Assembly: GCA_013202335.1 (NCBI GenBank) | Contig: JABMQR010000077.1 | Location: forward strand, 1-23,214 | Source of the DNA: Bacteroidota bacterium | Lineage (GTDB): Bacteria; Spirochaetota; Spirochaetia; JABMQR01 | DNA length: 23,214 nt | Direction of reading: 5' to 3' | Shown: positions 15,759-23,214 of the stretch, one piece after another | How the letters are laid out: each line of letters starts with the position of its first letter | Numbering within the stretch: the first letter of the stretch is position 1 | Notes under the pieces: model-generated | Told to the model about the DNA's origin: nothing | Databases searched by the model: none | What the model saw: the letters and a program-made list of their open reading frames with translations, nothing else | Program-made: the position numbers and the translations under genes

Positions 15759-16802
15759 TCAATCTTTATATCGTTCCAGAAGCGCCTCTGCTTCAGAAAT
15801 TTCTGCATCAGTCACGGTAACTAACAGGCGATTAGAGCCTACATGCTTCACTAAATCATCAACTTCCTCTGGTTTGGCAAAAACCTGAATGGATTTCCCC
15901 TTGTTAACAATCTTCTCTATCAGTTCATACCATTGTGCAATAGGCTCTTTTCCCGCACCGGGAACCCATTGGATGGCCTTTATTTCATCAATCTGAAGCA
16001 AGGCATCCAAGTGCGGTATTGCACCGATACCATCAAGGTGATAAAGCGGATAATCAAGAACTGATGCAATATCAGTGACATGCGGCACACAGAACTCTTT
16101 ATACATATCAGTTGAAATCATATAGGTTAAATCTTCCTGCATGGGAAAGGTTGTCCCTGGTGACCAAATACCGGCCCAGCCAATACCGCTTTCCGGATTC
16201 CTGTTCTTATAGATTATTTGCTTAAAATCATGAAATGCATCGATCCATATCCGTTTAATATGTTTCATCGCCCCTTTCACTTCCTGCGGCTTCAGAATCA
16301 TATCCATGAGAAATTCCTCAACACCATAGAGACCAGAGACAATATCGGTAATTCCTTCCAGCGCAAAAAAAGCAATCGGTTCATCTGCCGGAACCCGCAA
16401 TGCCAGGCGTTTATTCATCTCCCTGAGTATTTGGTAGTGTTCATTGGTAAAATCCAGCTGAACATCTTCAACCTCTTCGACAGAAGAAAATCTCGGGTTT
16501 GTCCATACTCCCTCTGTATCAACATACTGCGCTTCACATCCAAGAACCACACACATAGTGCTCGCCATATAATCGAGCCAGTGAAAGGGAGTAGCCTGAC
16601 CTAAGTACGTTGTCCGGGCATTCATCCGCAGACTCCGGTCAATTCTTAAATCCATATCCGTCCAATATTGTTTGAGGGTATCAGTGTGAACCTCTTTAAA
16701 ATCGGGACTAACGGAATTATATAAAAAACAGGGGGTTTTCTGATCACCATTATCCCACCAGTTTTTCAGTTTTGCCTCGATCTCTTTTCTATTACCATGC
16801 AT
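15759..16802 (-). CDS. URO-D superfamily protein (HLDG type), divergent
   Basis: 347 residues and the most divergent of the four URO-D-like proteins in the window. The barrel motif is YHLDGIG (H255, D257); the C-terminal Cys ligand is absent, the corresponding end reading RLLVTVTDAEISEAEALL. It therefore keeps at most two recognisable metal ligands. The ATG overlaps the last 11 bases of the GH38 gene and is served by GGAG inside that gene, so translation is coupled. Its pairing with GH38 suggests a step on the mannoside or released sugar; the reaction is unknown. Confidence 0.75.
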   Translation of the reverse strand: MHGNRKEIEAKLKNWWDNGDQKTPCFLYNSVSPDFKEVHTDTLKQYWTDMDLRIDRSLRMNARTTYLGQATPFHWLDYMASTMCVVLGCEAQYVDTEGVWTNPRFSSVEEVEDVQLDFTNEHYQILREMNKRLALRVPADEPIAFFALEGITDIVSGLYGVEEFLMDMILKPQEVKGAMKHIKRIWIDAFHDFKQIIYKNRNPESGIGWAGIWSPGTTFPMQEDLTYMISTDMYKEFCVPHVTDIASVLDYPLYHLDGIGAIPHLDALLQIDEIKAIQWVPGAGKEPIAQWYELIEKIVNKGKSIQVFAKPEEVDDLVKHVGSNRLLVTVTDAEISEAEALLERYKD

Positions 16803-19284
16803 ACTTCAACTCTCCATTCAGTACGTTATAGTGATACTCTGCAACCTCAAACGGTTCCAACATAATAGTCTGACAATCTCCTGATCCCAGAAACCTTATT
16901 TGTGCACTAATCGGATTCCCGGTTGTCTCCTGAAGATGAAACCGCAGGACATCCGGGCCATTTCCATCCATCCGCAGTGATGTCAGGATTACTCCGTCCC
17001 CCACAAGCTCCAGCGCCGGATGCACAGCGGCTGCCTCTTTACCAAGCGGAAATACAGACAAAGCATAGGGTGATTCCGCCCACTCCTGGGCTTCCCTATC
17101 GATATGAGTTAAAACCTCATCACATCCCCCGCCCTGAATGCGGAAATTAAATATACGTTCTCCATGATCAATCCGGGGAGTGTAGCGGTCCTTTCTTACT
17201 ATTTCGCGGTCACCCAGCGGATGAGCAGAATAGGCCGGAGATCTTAAGAGTGTGAGACGCAGAACAGAATCATCAAAATCCAATCCATACGTACCATCAT
17301 TAATAATGGCCAGAGCTGCTTTCTGATCATGAACAACGGCCCATTTCTGCCCCGCACACTCCATGTTTTTGGGTGGAAGCTCCTCTCTACCCGCCATAAT
17401 CTGACTGATACAGTGTCGATCCTGCAGTGCAGTAGGTATCCTAAGTTTAAGTTTTGAACGTATCTCATCCCACTTCACTCTGATGGAGATTTCAATACGG
17501 CTTCCTTTGGCCGGGATACTGTAGAGAATGACCATATTTGAGTTACCATAGGTCATCAGAACTTCAACTACCGTCCTGACTGCACCCGTCTCAATCACTG
17601 TTACCGCTGCCGGGGTCTCAGTAATGGGAAATCCTCTAAAATCAGCAGCTTCCTGATGAGTCATTAACCTGAAACGTCCCCGTTCGGCCAAATTCACCGA
17701 GTTTTCCATCCCCCAGGGATCTTCCGTATCCGCAAGAACAACGGGAACAATGCCCTCTGAACCTATCAGCTCATCTCCCAATACTGCAAAGGAATCAAGT
17801 AATCCGGTAATCCTGCTTATCTCTACTTTCATACTTTCAGTAGTAAAAGATAGTCGATCCATAGTTTCCACATAGGTTGAAAGCGTCTGCTGCAGAACTT
17901 CGGGATATCCCACGAAACGATTTAATCCAGGTTCCAATGAGGCACGGAACGTTACCTTCTTACGCCAGTCCAGAGGAATATTGGACTCCTCCTTTTCAAT
18001 CTGGGAAGGCAGAGTTTCTCCATCCTTAGTCAGTCTGATAGTTGTCCACACATCAGTATAGTTTTGGTCCTCCAACTGCATCTCACAGGAAAATATATCT
18101 GAAACCATATGAGGGTGCGGATTATAGACATATATCGGATAACTGCCTGCAGGAACCGGAGGCTCCTGCAGCAGCAAAGCACAAAGGATTTTAAACCTGA
18201 GCCGGGAAAGTACTTCAAGACCATGTCCGGCCAGACGGAGTCCATATTCCTCCACTGCAGGGATTCCGCTTCCGGGAAGAATATCATGAAACTCCATAAT
18301 CAGCAGATCTCTCTGCGCTTCAAGCAGTTCTGCTTCTGGATATGCTGTTAATCCATTCACTGCTGCCTGGGCTGCCATTTTTTCTACGCTGAACAGAAGG
18401 TTTTCCAACTCACGATGTTTCTGTTTAATACGAATCTGCGATGTATAGCAGCCGACACCCCAGGGGTTCAACCCCTGTGAAAACACGGGTAATTCTACGC
18501 CGTTCTGCTGCCTGTATGCATCCAATTCACTAAAATAATTATCAACTGTTGAGTGTTTGAGATGCAGATTCTGCGGCAGATTGCCAATATCAGTTATATC
18601 TTTTCTGGATGCACCCCCGCCATGGTTTCCCACGCCCCAGAGAAGCAGCCCCGGACCGGATCTCTCACGCTCCTGCTCAAGAAACATCTGAATTCTATCA
18701 GTAACTTTCCCCAATACGGAGTTGTACATATAGGGAGTTCGCAGAACGGTAATTTGAGAACCGTCCAATCCCTCCCAGGTAAACATATCTCCCGGCAGCT
18801 CACTGCCCGGTGTCCCTACATTCGGCCTGCAGATGAGATAGGAGGTGTATCCGCTTCGCCTGAGCAGCTGCACCAATCCACGGCTGTGCCCAAAAGGATC
18901 AAAATTAATTGCTGTTTGCTTCACATCAATGCCGAAGGTTCTCTTAAAGTAATCCCGTCCCACCTCGATTTGCCGAAGTATAGACTCACCTGAAGGCAAA
19001 TTGCAGTCCGGCTGCAGAAACCATCCGCCCATAATGATCCATTTCCCGCTTTTTACCAGAACACGAATTCTTTCAAATAATGGTGGATCCAACTCCTCAA
19101 TATACTCGTACAACAGTGCTTCATTGTGATTGAAGACAAATTCATCATACTCTTCACAAAAATCTGCTGCAGCACGGAATGTACTGAGCGCCGCTGCTGT
19201 TCCCTCTTCCCATTCCCAAAGCCATGCGGGATCTATATGGGCATTACAAATAAGATGCTCTGAATATGTTTTTTCCATAACCAT
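16792..19284 (-). CDS. GH38 alpha-mannosidase
   Basis: 830 residues from the ATG at 19282-19284, chosen because AGAGGA lies four bases upstream; an in-frame TTG at 19308 would overlap the preceding gene. The N-terminal catalytic domain has the GH38 zinc pair H16/D18 in NAHIDPAWLW, the nucleophile D129 in INFDPFGHS, and a further zinc His, H333, in EFHDILPGSG. A three-helix middle domain and C-terminal beta-sandwich domains (from about residue 370) complete the usual architecture. GH38 enzymes remove alpha-linked mannose with retention. No signal peptide, so it acts in the cytoplasm on imported mannosides. It starts 8 bases after the Gfo/Idh stop and overlaps the next URO-D-like gene. Confidence 0.92.
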   Translation of the reverse strand: MVMEKTYSEHLICNAHIDPAWLWEWEEGTAAALSTFRAAADFCEEYDEFVFNHNEALLYEYIEELDPPLFERIRVLVKSGKWIIMGGWFLQPDCNLPSGESILRQIEVGRDYFKRTFGIDVKQTAINFDPFGHSRGLVQLLRRSGYTSYLICRPNVGTPGSELPGDMFTWEGLDGSQITVLRTPYMYNSVLGKVTDRIQMFLEQERERSGPGLLLWGVGNHGGGASRKDITDIGNLPQNLHLKHSTVDNYFSELDAYRQQNGVELPVFSQGLNPWGVGCYTSQIRIKQKHRELENLLFSVEKMAAQAAVNGLTAYPEAELLEAQRDLLIMEFHDILPGSGIPAVEEYGLRLAGHGLEVLSRLRFKILCALLLQEPPVPAGSYPIYVYNPHPHMVSDIFSCEMQLEDQNYTDVWTTIRLTKDGETLPSQIEKEESNIPLDWRKKVTFRASLEPGLNRFVGYPEVLQQTLSTYVETMDRLSFTTESMKVEISRITGLLDSFAVLGDELIGSEGIVPVVLADTEDPWGMENSVNLAERGRFRLMTHQEAADFRGFPITETPAAVTVIETGAVRTVVEVLMTYGNSNMVILYSIPAKGSRIEISIRVKWDEIRSKLKLRIPTALQDRHCISQIMAGREELPPKNMECAGQKWAVVHDQKAALAIINDGTYGLDFDDSVLRLTLLRSPAYSAHPLGDREIVRKDRYTPRIDHGERIFNFRIQGGGCDEVLTHIDREAQEWAESPYALSVFPLGKEAAAVHPALELVGDGVILTSLRMDGNGPDVLRFHLQETTGNPISAQIRFLGSGDCQTIMLEPFEVAEYHYNVLNGELKYAW

Positions 19285-19292
19285 GTATTCCT

Positions 19293-20333
19293 CTACAGTC
19301 CTTTCCAATCTATTGTAACTGACACCTTATCCTGTGCCGATTTAGTCATTGTCTCAATTATTACATCGGTATTAAATCCATCAACTACCGCAGAATCGCC
19401 CTGCTTTCGGTCTGACAGACAATCCAGAAAATATTTCATCTCTATATCAAAGGGATTAACTGCATCAAACCGGTATTCAGTTGATGTTTCGTCTTCATTA
19501 TTATAGTAGACCAGGAGTGCCGCAGTGTTTTCCGGCTGATCCCACATAACCGTATACAGATCTATTCGTCCATGTACCCCGTTGATCTGGATATATTCAT
19601 CCCATGAGTTTTTTTCATACCCTATCTTTTTTAATGGATGAGTTGCCGCCTCAAAACTTGCTGTCATCCCATCCTTGTACTCAAAGAGGGCTGTTGCTTT
19701 CCGGTCAAACTGCGTTCCCGGTATGTAGTCAATATGGGCGTACAGACTTTCCGGTCTTCCCAAAAGAAACATCATCATGTCAAGCATATGGCTTCCTGCA
19801 CATTTAGTCACAGCCCCGCCGTAGGTCGACAATACAAATCCAAAATCCCCCGCATCATCAGCTTCATAAAAATTCCCCCAGGGCTGATACGTACGAACCT
19901 GAGCACTAAAAATCCTGCCCAAAGCGGGAACAAGCTCCTTTGCTTTTACTGAAGCCGGAAAAAACCTTTTCATAAAAGCTGAAAAAAACAGTATCCGGGA
20001 ATTCCCGACTGCTTTTGCAACCTCTTCGGCTTCTGCGGCATTGTCCATCATTGTTTTTTCACAAATAATATCTTTCCCGGCCTTAATTGCCTTTAGCGCA
20101 ATATCTTTATGAAATTTGCTGCCGGTAAGAATGCTCACCACCGTAACCTCAGGATCATTAATAAGATCGTTATAATCAGTGCTGAATTTCGCCCCGAACT
20201 TATCAACCCAGGGTTTTGCCGCTGCTTCATTAATATCAGCAATATGGACAATCTCCGCTCCGGCTTTTTCAAGACTGTTAAAATGAAATCTTGATATGTT
20301 TCCGCAACCAACTATGCCAAATTTTGGTTTCAT
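19293..20333 (-). CDS. Gfo/Idh/MocA-family NAD(P)-dependent oxidoreductase
   Basis: 346 residues. The N-terminal Rossmann fold carries GIVGCGNISRFH (residues 6-17) and an acidic D33 at the end of strand two, which favours NAD. The usual EKP motif reads EKT here (E92, K93, T94 in CEKTMMDN); K93 is the expected catalytic Lys. The substrate domain has GSHMLDMM (H182, D185). Members oxidise or reduce sugars, inositols and glycosides. AAGGAG lies about ten bases before the ATG. It is placed directly before GH38 in the operon, consistent with oxidation of the sugar before or after hydrolysis. Exact substrate unknown. Confidence 0.9.
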   Translation of the reverse strand: MKPKFGIVGCGNISRFHFNSLEKAGAEIVHIADINEAAAKPWVDKFGAKFSTDYNDLINDPEVTVVSILTGSKFHKDIALKAIKAGKDIICEKTMMDNAAEAEEVAKAVGNSRILFFSAFMKRFFPASVKAKELVPALGRIFSAQVRTYQPWGNFYEADDAGDFGFVLSTYGGAVTKCAGSHMLDMMMFLLGRPESLYAHIDYIPGTQFDRKATALFEYKDGMTASFEAATHPLKKIGYEKNSWDEYIQINGVHGRIDLYTVMWDQPENTAALLVYYNNEDETSTEYRFDAVNPFDIEMKYFLDCLSDRKQGDSAVVDGFNTDVIIETMTKSAQDKVSVTIDWKGL

Positions 20334-20387
20334 TATCCTTTTCTCTCCTTATTGTTCTCTATTTATAGTTCGATATACTTGCTGATT

Positions 20388-21362
20388 TCAGACTTCATAA
20401 CTTCCCAATCGGTTTCGCACTTCCAGCATGAGCTGGTAATTTTCAATTTTTATGCCCTCGAATACAGAATTACAGGTGGAAAAGATATAGCCTCCCCCCG
20501 GCATTCCCTGTTCTAATGCATACTCAGCACTCTCCACTATTGCCTTCTCATCACCCATTTGTAGTGCAGAACTGTCTACATTCCCCATTATTGCTGTTCT
20601 ATTTCGTATCAGTTTTTTAACTTCTGCAATATCCATCCCCGCTATCGGATCAATCGAATGTATTGCATGCGGCTGACAGTCAATAATCATCTCCAGGATG
20701 GGTAATATATTTCCATCGGTATGTTTAATGACATACGCACCCGCATTTCTTAGAGCCTGCGTCTGTCTGTATAAAAATGGATAGATAAATTGTTCAAACA
20801 TTACCGGAGATATAAACGGCCCTTGATTGAAACAGTAATCAGAACAGTTATACATAACACTTGCTCCTGAATCTATCATCTGTTTCATTTGATCAATCGC
20901 CCAATCTGTATAGGTATCGGCATATTTGAGCAGTTCATCCGGCTCATCCGCCAACCGGTATGAGAATTCAACTATGTCGTCTCCCTCAGGTATTGCATAC
21001 GTTGCATCTATTCCGGCAGCAATTAAGAGTTGATCTCCCGTCTCTTTATACAGGGTATTTATTACATAGAGCTCATCATCAAGGGTTGGGTAATATTTAT
21101 TCCCCGGGGTATATCCCGGTGTTGGTGTTGGATGTACCGTTATTGCCGAATAATCAAGCATTTGTGCAGTAGTTATATATACGTCGATATTATGATGAAG
21201 AGCCTTCAGTTTTTCGTTCCCTGATACTATTTCAAGCTCAGATCCCAGGATGAGTTTTTTACCGGTCAATGATTCATTTAATTCAAAATCTATCTCCATG
21301 GTCGGTACAAAATCCGGGGTTCTTAACTCAAGGGCTGCCGCTGCACGCTGTTTGGGGGTCAT
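20388..21362 (-). CDS. URO-D superfamily protein (HTDG type)
   Basis: 324 residues, short for the family. Opens with TPKQRAAAALELRTPDFVP. The metal motif VIKHTDGNILPILEMI (H214, D216) lines up with the HxCGN motif of MtaA-like methyltransferases but has Asp instead of Cys; the late Cys is kept (C297 in FSTCNSVFEGIKIENY). The ligand set is His-Asp-Cys, the same as the last gene of the operon. The ATG overlaps the SGNH stop (ATGA), and GGGAGGAG eight bases upstream is a strong ribosome site. The reaction is not known; proteins of this type recur near sugar genes, which hints at sugar chemistry rather than haem synthesis. Confidence 0.8.
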   Translation of the reverse strand: MTPKQRAAAALELRTPDFVPTMEIDFELNESLTGKKLILGSELEIVSGNEKLKALHHNIDVYITTAQMLDYSAITVHPTPTPGYTPGNKYYPTLDDELYVINTLYKETGDQLLIAAGIDATYAIPEGDDIVEFSYRLADEPDELLKYADTYTDWAIDQMKQMIDSGASVMYNCSDYCFNQGPFISPVMFEQFIYPFLYRQTQALRNAGAYVIKHTDGNILPILEMIIDCQPHAIHSIDPIAGMDIAEVKKLIRNRTAIMGNVDSSALQMGDEKAIVESAEYALEQGMPGGGYIFSTCNSVFEGIKIENYQLMLEVRNRLGSYEV

Positions 21363-22030
21363 ATATCAATCTCCTCCCTGAGAGTGTTTGCCATTACTGC
21401 ATACCCATTTGCAATCACATGTATTCCATCCGGCGAATAATCAGCTATGAGCGTTTTCCCGTCATCCATACAAAGTTCTGCATGGTAATCGATATATTTC
21501 AGATCATGCTTTTTGCATAAATCTGCTATGAATGTATTTATATTTTCTGTTAATCTCCATCTCATCTCTTTGTCAAAAGGAGCGGGGATATCCGAGGGCA
21601 AAATGGAACAAAGTGCAGCTTTTATATCATTTTCCAGGCATTTTTCAACCATCTTTTCAATGTTTTCCGTTGTTCCGGTGAATACGGTACTTTCATCAAC
21701 CCCGGGATTCCTCCACCAGGTATCATTATGCGTTGCAGAAATATCATTTGTACCGATCATAATTATTACCAGAGCCGGATCTAACTGCACAACATCGGCA
21801 TCAAAACGCTTTAGCAGATATTCAGAGGTGTCCCCACCAATACCCCTGTTTACCAGCAGTTTTTTCGTATCAAAGTAGACATGCACATCCCACAACTGCG
21901 TTAATGAATCGCCAATAAAAAGAATATCAGGCTTTTTCTGCATAGTGAGCAGCTGATCATTTGCGAAATCAAAATCTATTCTTCTTCCGTCTGCAGGAAC
22001 CGTCTTGCCAAAAAATCCAGGCCTTATCAT
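21359..22030 (-). CDS. SGNH/GDSL-type hydrolase (esterase), probable
   Basis: 223 residues from the ATG at 22028-22030, chosen because AGGA lies five bases upstream; the longer frame would need a TTG. SGNH blocks are present: LFIGDSLTQLW with nucleophile S42, the Gly-block VNRGIGGDTS, IGTNDIS with the oxyanion Asn, and DGIHV supplying D201/H204. Such enzymes remove acyl groups, often acetyl, from carbohydrates. No signal peptide, so deacylation would follow import. It lies second in the operon, 30 bases after the dehydrogenase stop, and overlaps the next gene by four bases. Confidence 0.88.
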   Translation of the reverse strand: MIRPGFFGKTVPADGRRIDFDFANDQLLTMQKKPDILFIGDSLTQLWDVHVYFDTKKLLVNRGIGGDTSEYLLKRFDADVVQLDPALVIIMIGTNDISATHNDTWWRNPGVDESTVFTGTTENIEKMVEKCLENDIKAALCSILPSDIPAPFDKEMRWRLTENINTFIADLCKKHDLKYIDYHAELCMDDGKTLIADYSPDGIHVIANGYAVMANTLREEIDI

Positions 22031-22060
22031 TTTTATCCTCACTTTGAAAATACACCTCAA

Positions 22061-23080
22061 CTAGCCGTTAATCATTACCGCTTTAATTGCCGTATCTTTA
22101 TCATCCCTGAATTGGGGAATTGCACTGCTGATCTCATCCAGGGAAAATTTATGCGTAATAAGATCTTTCGTTTGGACTACTCCGGATTTTATAAGATCGA
22201 TGCATTCCGGGAAGTAGAGTGCCGGCGAAGCAAATGATGAACGCAGCTGCAGCTTATTTACATGAAATATATTTGAGTCAAAAGTAACTTGACCTTCAGG
22301 ACCGTAATCAATGCCTAAAAAGGCGACAATTCCACCCATATTACACACATTGAGCCCGGTTGGAATTGTTTTCGGAGGCGCGGAAACCAGAACCCGATCA
22401 ACACCGCCTTTGGCGAAAGGATAGTCCTCCAATTTCTCTTTATCAGGAGATATAATCTCATCAACGCCCCAATTCTTTGCCAGTTCAATTCTGGCGGTAA
22501 CGGTAGAAAGATCGGAACCGTAGACTTTTCGCGCACCCATAGCCTTTGCCATCTTCGCTGCCATAAGACCAATAGGACCAAGTCCGATTACCAAAACATC
22601 GTTGTTAAGCTTGATATCTGCTGTCTTTACCAGATCAAGTGCGACACCCATGGGTTCAATAACACAGGCTTCCTCAAAGGAGAGACCCTCGAATTTCACA
22701 CACACTTCCATGGGGACAATGATATATTCTGCAAATCCCATGGTGTCATCATCCTTAACCCAAAAATTAGGACCTTTATTATCAAGATCAACTCGACCGT
22801 TTCTTGAATTATCAGAAAACCTATCAAAAGTACCGCTTTCCAGTACCACTGAATCACCCACTTTCACATTTTGAACATACCCGCCAACCTGCTCAACCAC
22901 TCCGGAGACCTCATGCCCAAAAGGCTGCCAATCCTCGGCACCGTAAGCGGCCATTATCATGTCATGTCCGCACACGCTGCAGGCTTTAACTTTTAAGAGC
23001 ACTTCATCCTGCTTAATCGCTCTCAGTGCTACCTCTTTTATTGAAAATTGAAATGGTGCTTTTACATATACTGCTTTCAT
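22061..23080 (-). CDS. Zinc-type medium-chain alcohol/polyol dehydrogenase lacking the structural-zinc cysteines
   Basis: About 339 residues from the second Met (ATG at 23078-23080), where AAGGAG sits eight bases upstream; the first ATG at 23086 would be only two bases from it. Catalytic zinc ligands are C37 (SVCGHD) and H56/E57 (GHEVSG); the Rossmann motif is VIGLGPIGLMAAKMAKAMGA. The region that holds the four-Cys structural zinc lobe in most relatives (about residues 80-115, ESGTFDRFSDNSRNG...) has no cysteine. The family oxidises sugar alcohols, threonine and sugars. First visible gene of the operon; with Gfo/Idh it gives the locus two NAD(P)-linked redox steps. Confidence 0.88.
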   Translation of the reverse strand: MKAVYVKAPFQFSIKEVALRAIKQDEVLLKVKACSVCGHDMIMAAYGAEDWQPFGHEVSGVVEQVGGYVQNVKVGDSVVLESGTFDRFSDNSRNGRVDLDNKGPNFWVKDDDTMGFAEYIIVPMEVCVKFEGLSFEEACVIEPMGVALDLVKTADIKLNNDVLVIGLGPIGLMAAKMAKAMGARKVYGSDLSTVTARIELAKNWGVDEIISPDKEKLEDYPFAKGGVDRVLVSAPPKTIPTGLNVCNMGGIVAFLGIDYGPEGQVTFDSNIFHVNKLQLRSSFASPALYFPECIDLIKSGVVQTKDLITHKFSLDEISSAIPQFRDDKDTAIKAVMING

Positions 23081-23119
23081 ACTCATATCTCCTTATGTTA
23101 TCTGTTTTATATAATTGAG

Positions 23120-23205
23120 GCTCTTTCAAAAATACTATTTTTGAAAGAGCTACCCTGGAATAAGATGCAAAGCATCTTATTCTTAAAAGTATGCATAGCA
23201 TACTT
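23120..23205. repeat. Second tandem hairpin array, three perfect stem-loops with 3-nt loops
   Basis: Hairpin 1: 14-bp stem, 23120-23133 with 23137-23150, loop ACT. Hairpin 2: 11-bp stem GAATAAGATGC/GCATCTTATTC, 23158-23168 with 23172-23182, loop AAA. Hairpin 3: 8-bp stem AAGTATGC/GCATACTT, 23187-23194 with 23198-23205, loop ATA. The stems differ in sequence. It lies upstream of the operon's first gene and may continue past the window edge. It shares the ten-base string TTTTTGAAAG with hairpin 4 of the 9904-10107 array. Confidence 0.75.
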
Positions 23206-23214
23206 CGATTTGTG

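Noticed and set aside
16218..16604. Plus-strand open frame of 128 codons opposite the HLDG-type URO-D gene
   Set aside because: Shadow of a real gene; composition is explained by the opposite strand.
18553..18993. Plus-strand open frame of 146 codons opposite GH38
   Set aside because: Antisense to the conserved catalytic region of GH38 (contains the complement of the nucleophile motif); no ribosome site or family features.
23013..23201. Minus-strand open frame of 62 codons at the right end
   Set aside because: Overlaps the dehydrogenase start in another frame and is composed mainly of hairpin arms.

Overview
The window is bacterial, about 23 kb, gene-dense, of moderate GC content, with one clearly AT-richer patch (about 139-1480). 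No rRNA, tRNA, CRISPR array or transposase was seen. The gene set (several URO-D-like proteins beside cytoplasmic glycosidases, a Gfo/Idh oxidoreductase, an MFS carrier, Uma2 and DUF4143/DUF234 proteins) and short dispersed repeats resembling TCAGGCACC suggest an anaerobic, sugar-using bacterium. A free-living spirochaete is my best guess, but this is low-confidence inference and no phylogenetic marker is present.

Left part (1-6234): a minus-strand protein carrying two complete ATPase-nuclease modules (AAA_14/DUF4143 fused in frame to ATPase/DUF234). Next come an MFS transporter and a URO-D-like protein on the minus strand, with an AraC-type regulator diverging from the latter, forming a likely regulator/enzyme/transporter module. 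A 75-bp gap upstream of the ATPase gene holds phased repeats that look like an operator.

Middle part (6235-10195): a Phd-Uma2 fusion preceded by three phased TTAGCTAA palindromes, an AI-2E family membrane protein, a TauE/SafE permease and a hemolysin III/PAQR protein, all on the minus strand. Gaps here hold an 18-bp perfect inverted repeat (8336-8431) and a run of four hairpins (9904-10107).

Right part (10196-23086): a carbohydrate locus. GH36 is on the plus strand. Converging on it is a tightly packed minus-strand operon. In transcription order it reads: zinc MDR dehydrogenase, SGNH hydrolase, URO-D-like (HTDG type), Gfo/Idh oxidoreductase, GH38 alpha-mannosidase, URO-D-like (HLDG type), (alpha/alpha)6-type glycosidase, URO-D-like (HDDG type). 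Gene junctions are overlaps or short gaps, so the products are probably co-expressed. None of the enzymes shows a signal peptide, so the substrate is probably an imported oligosaccharide or glycoside handled in the cytoplasm. A second hairpin array (23120-23205) lies at the other end of this locus, so the roughly 13-kb carbohydrate block is bracketed by hairpin arrays.

Most interesting: (1) the multi-URO-D/glycosidase operon, whose URO-D paralogues differ in their predicted metal ligands and which has no visible corrinoid protein; (2) the two tandem hairpin arrays; (3) the double ATPase-nuclease fusion with a composition break at the joint; (4) two multi-site phased operators, upstream of the ATPase fusion and the Phd-Uma2 fusion.
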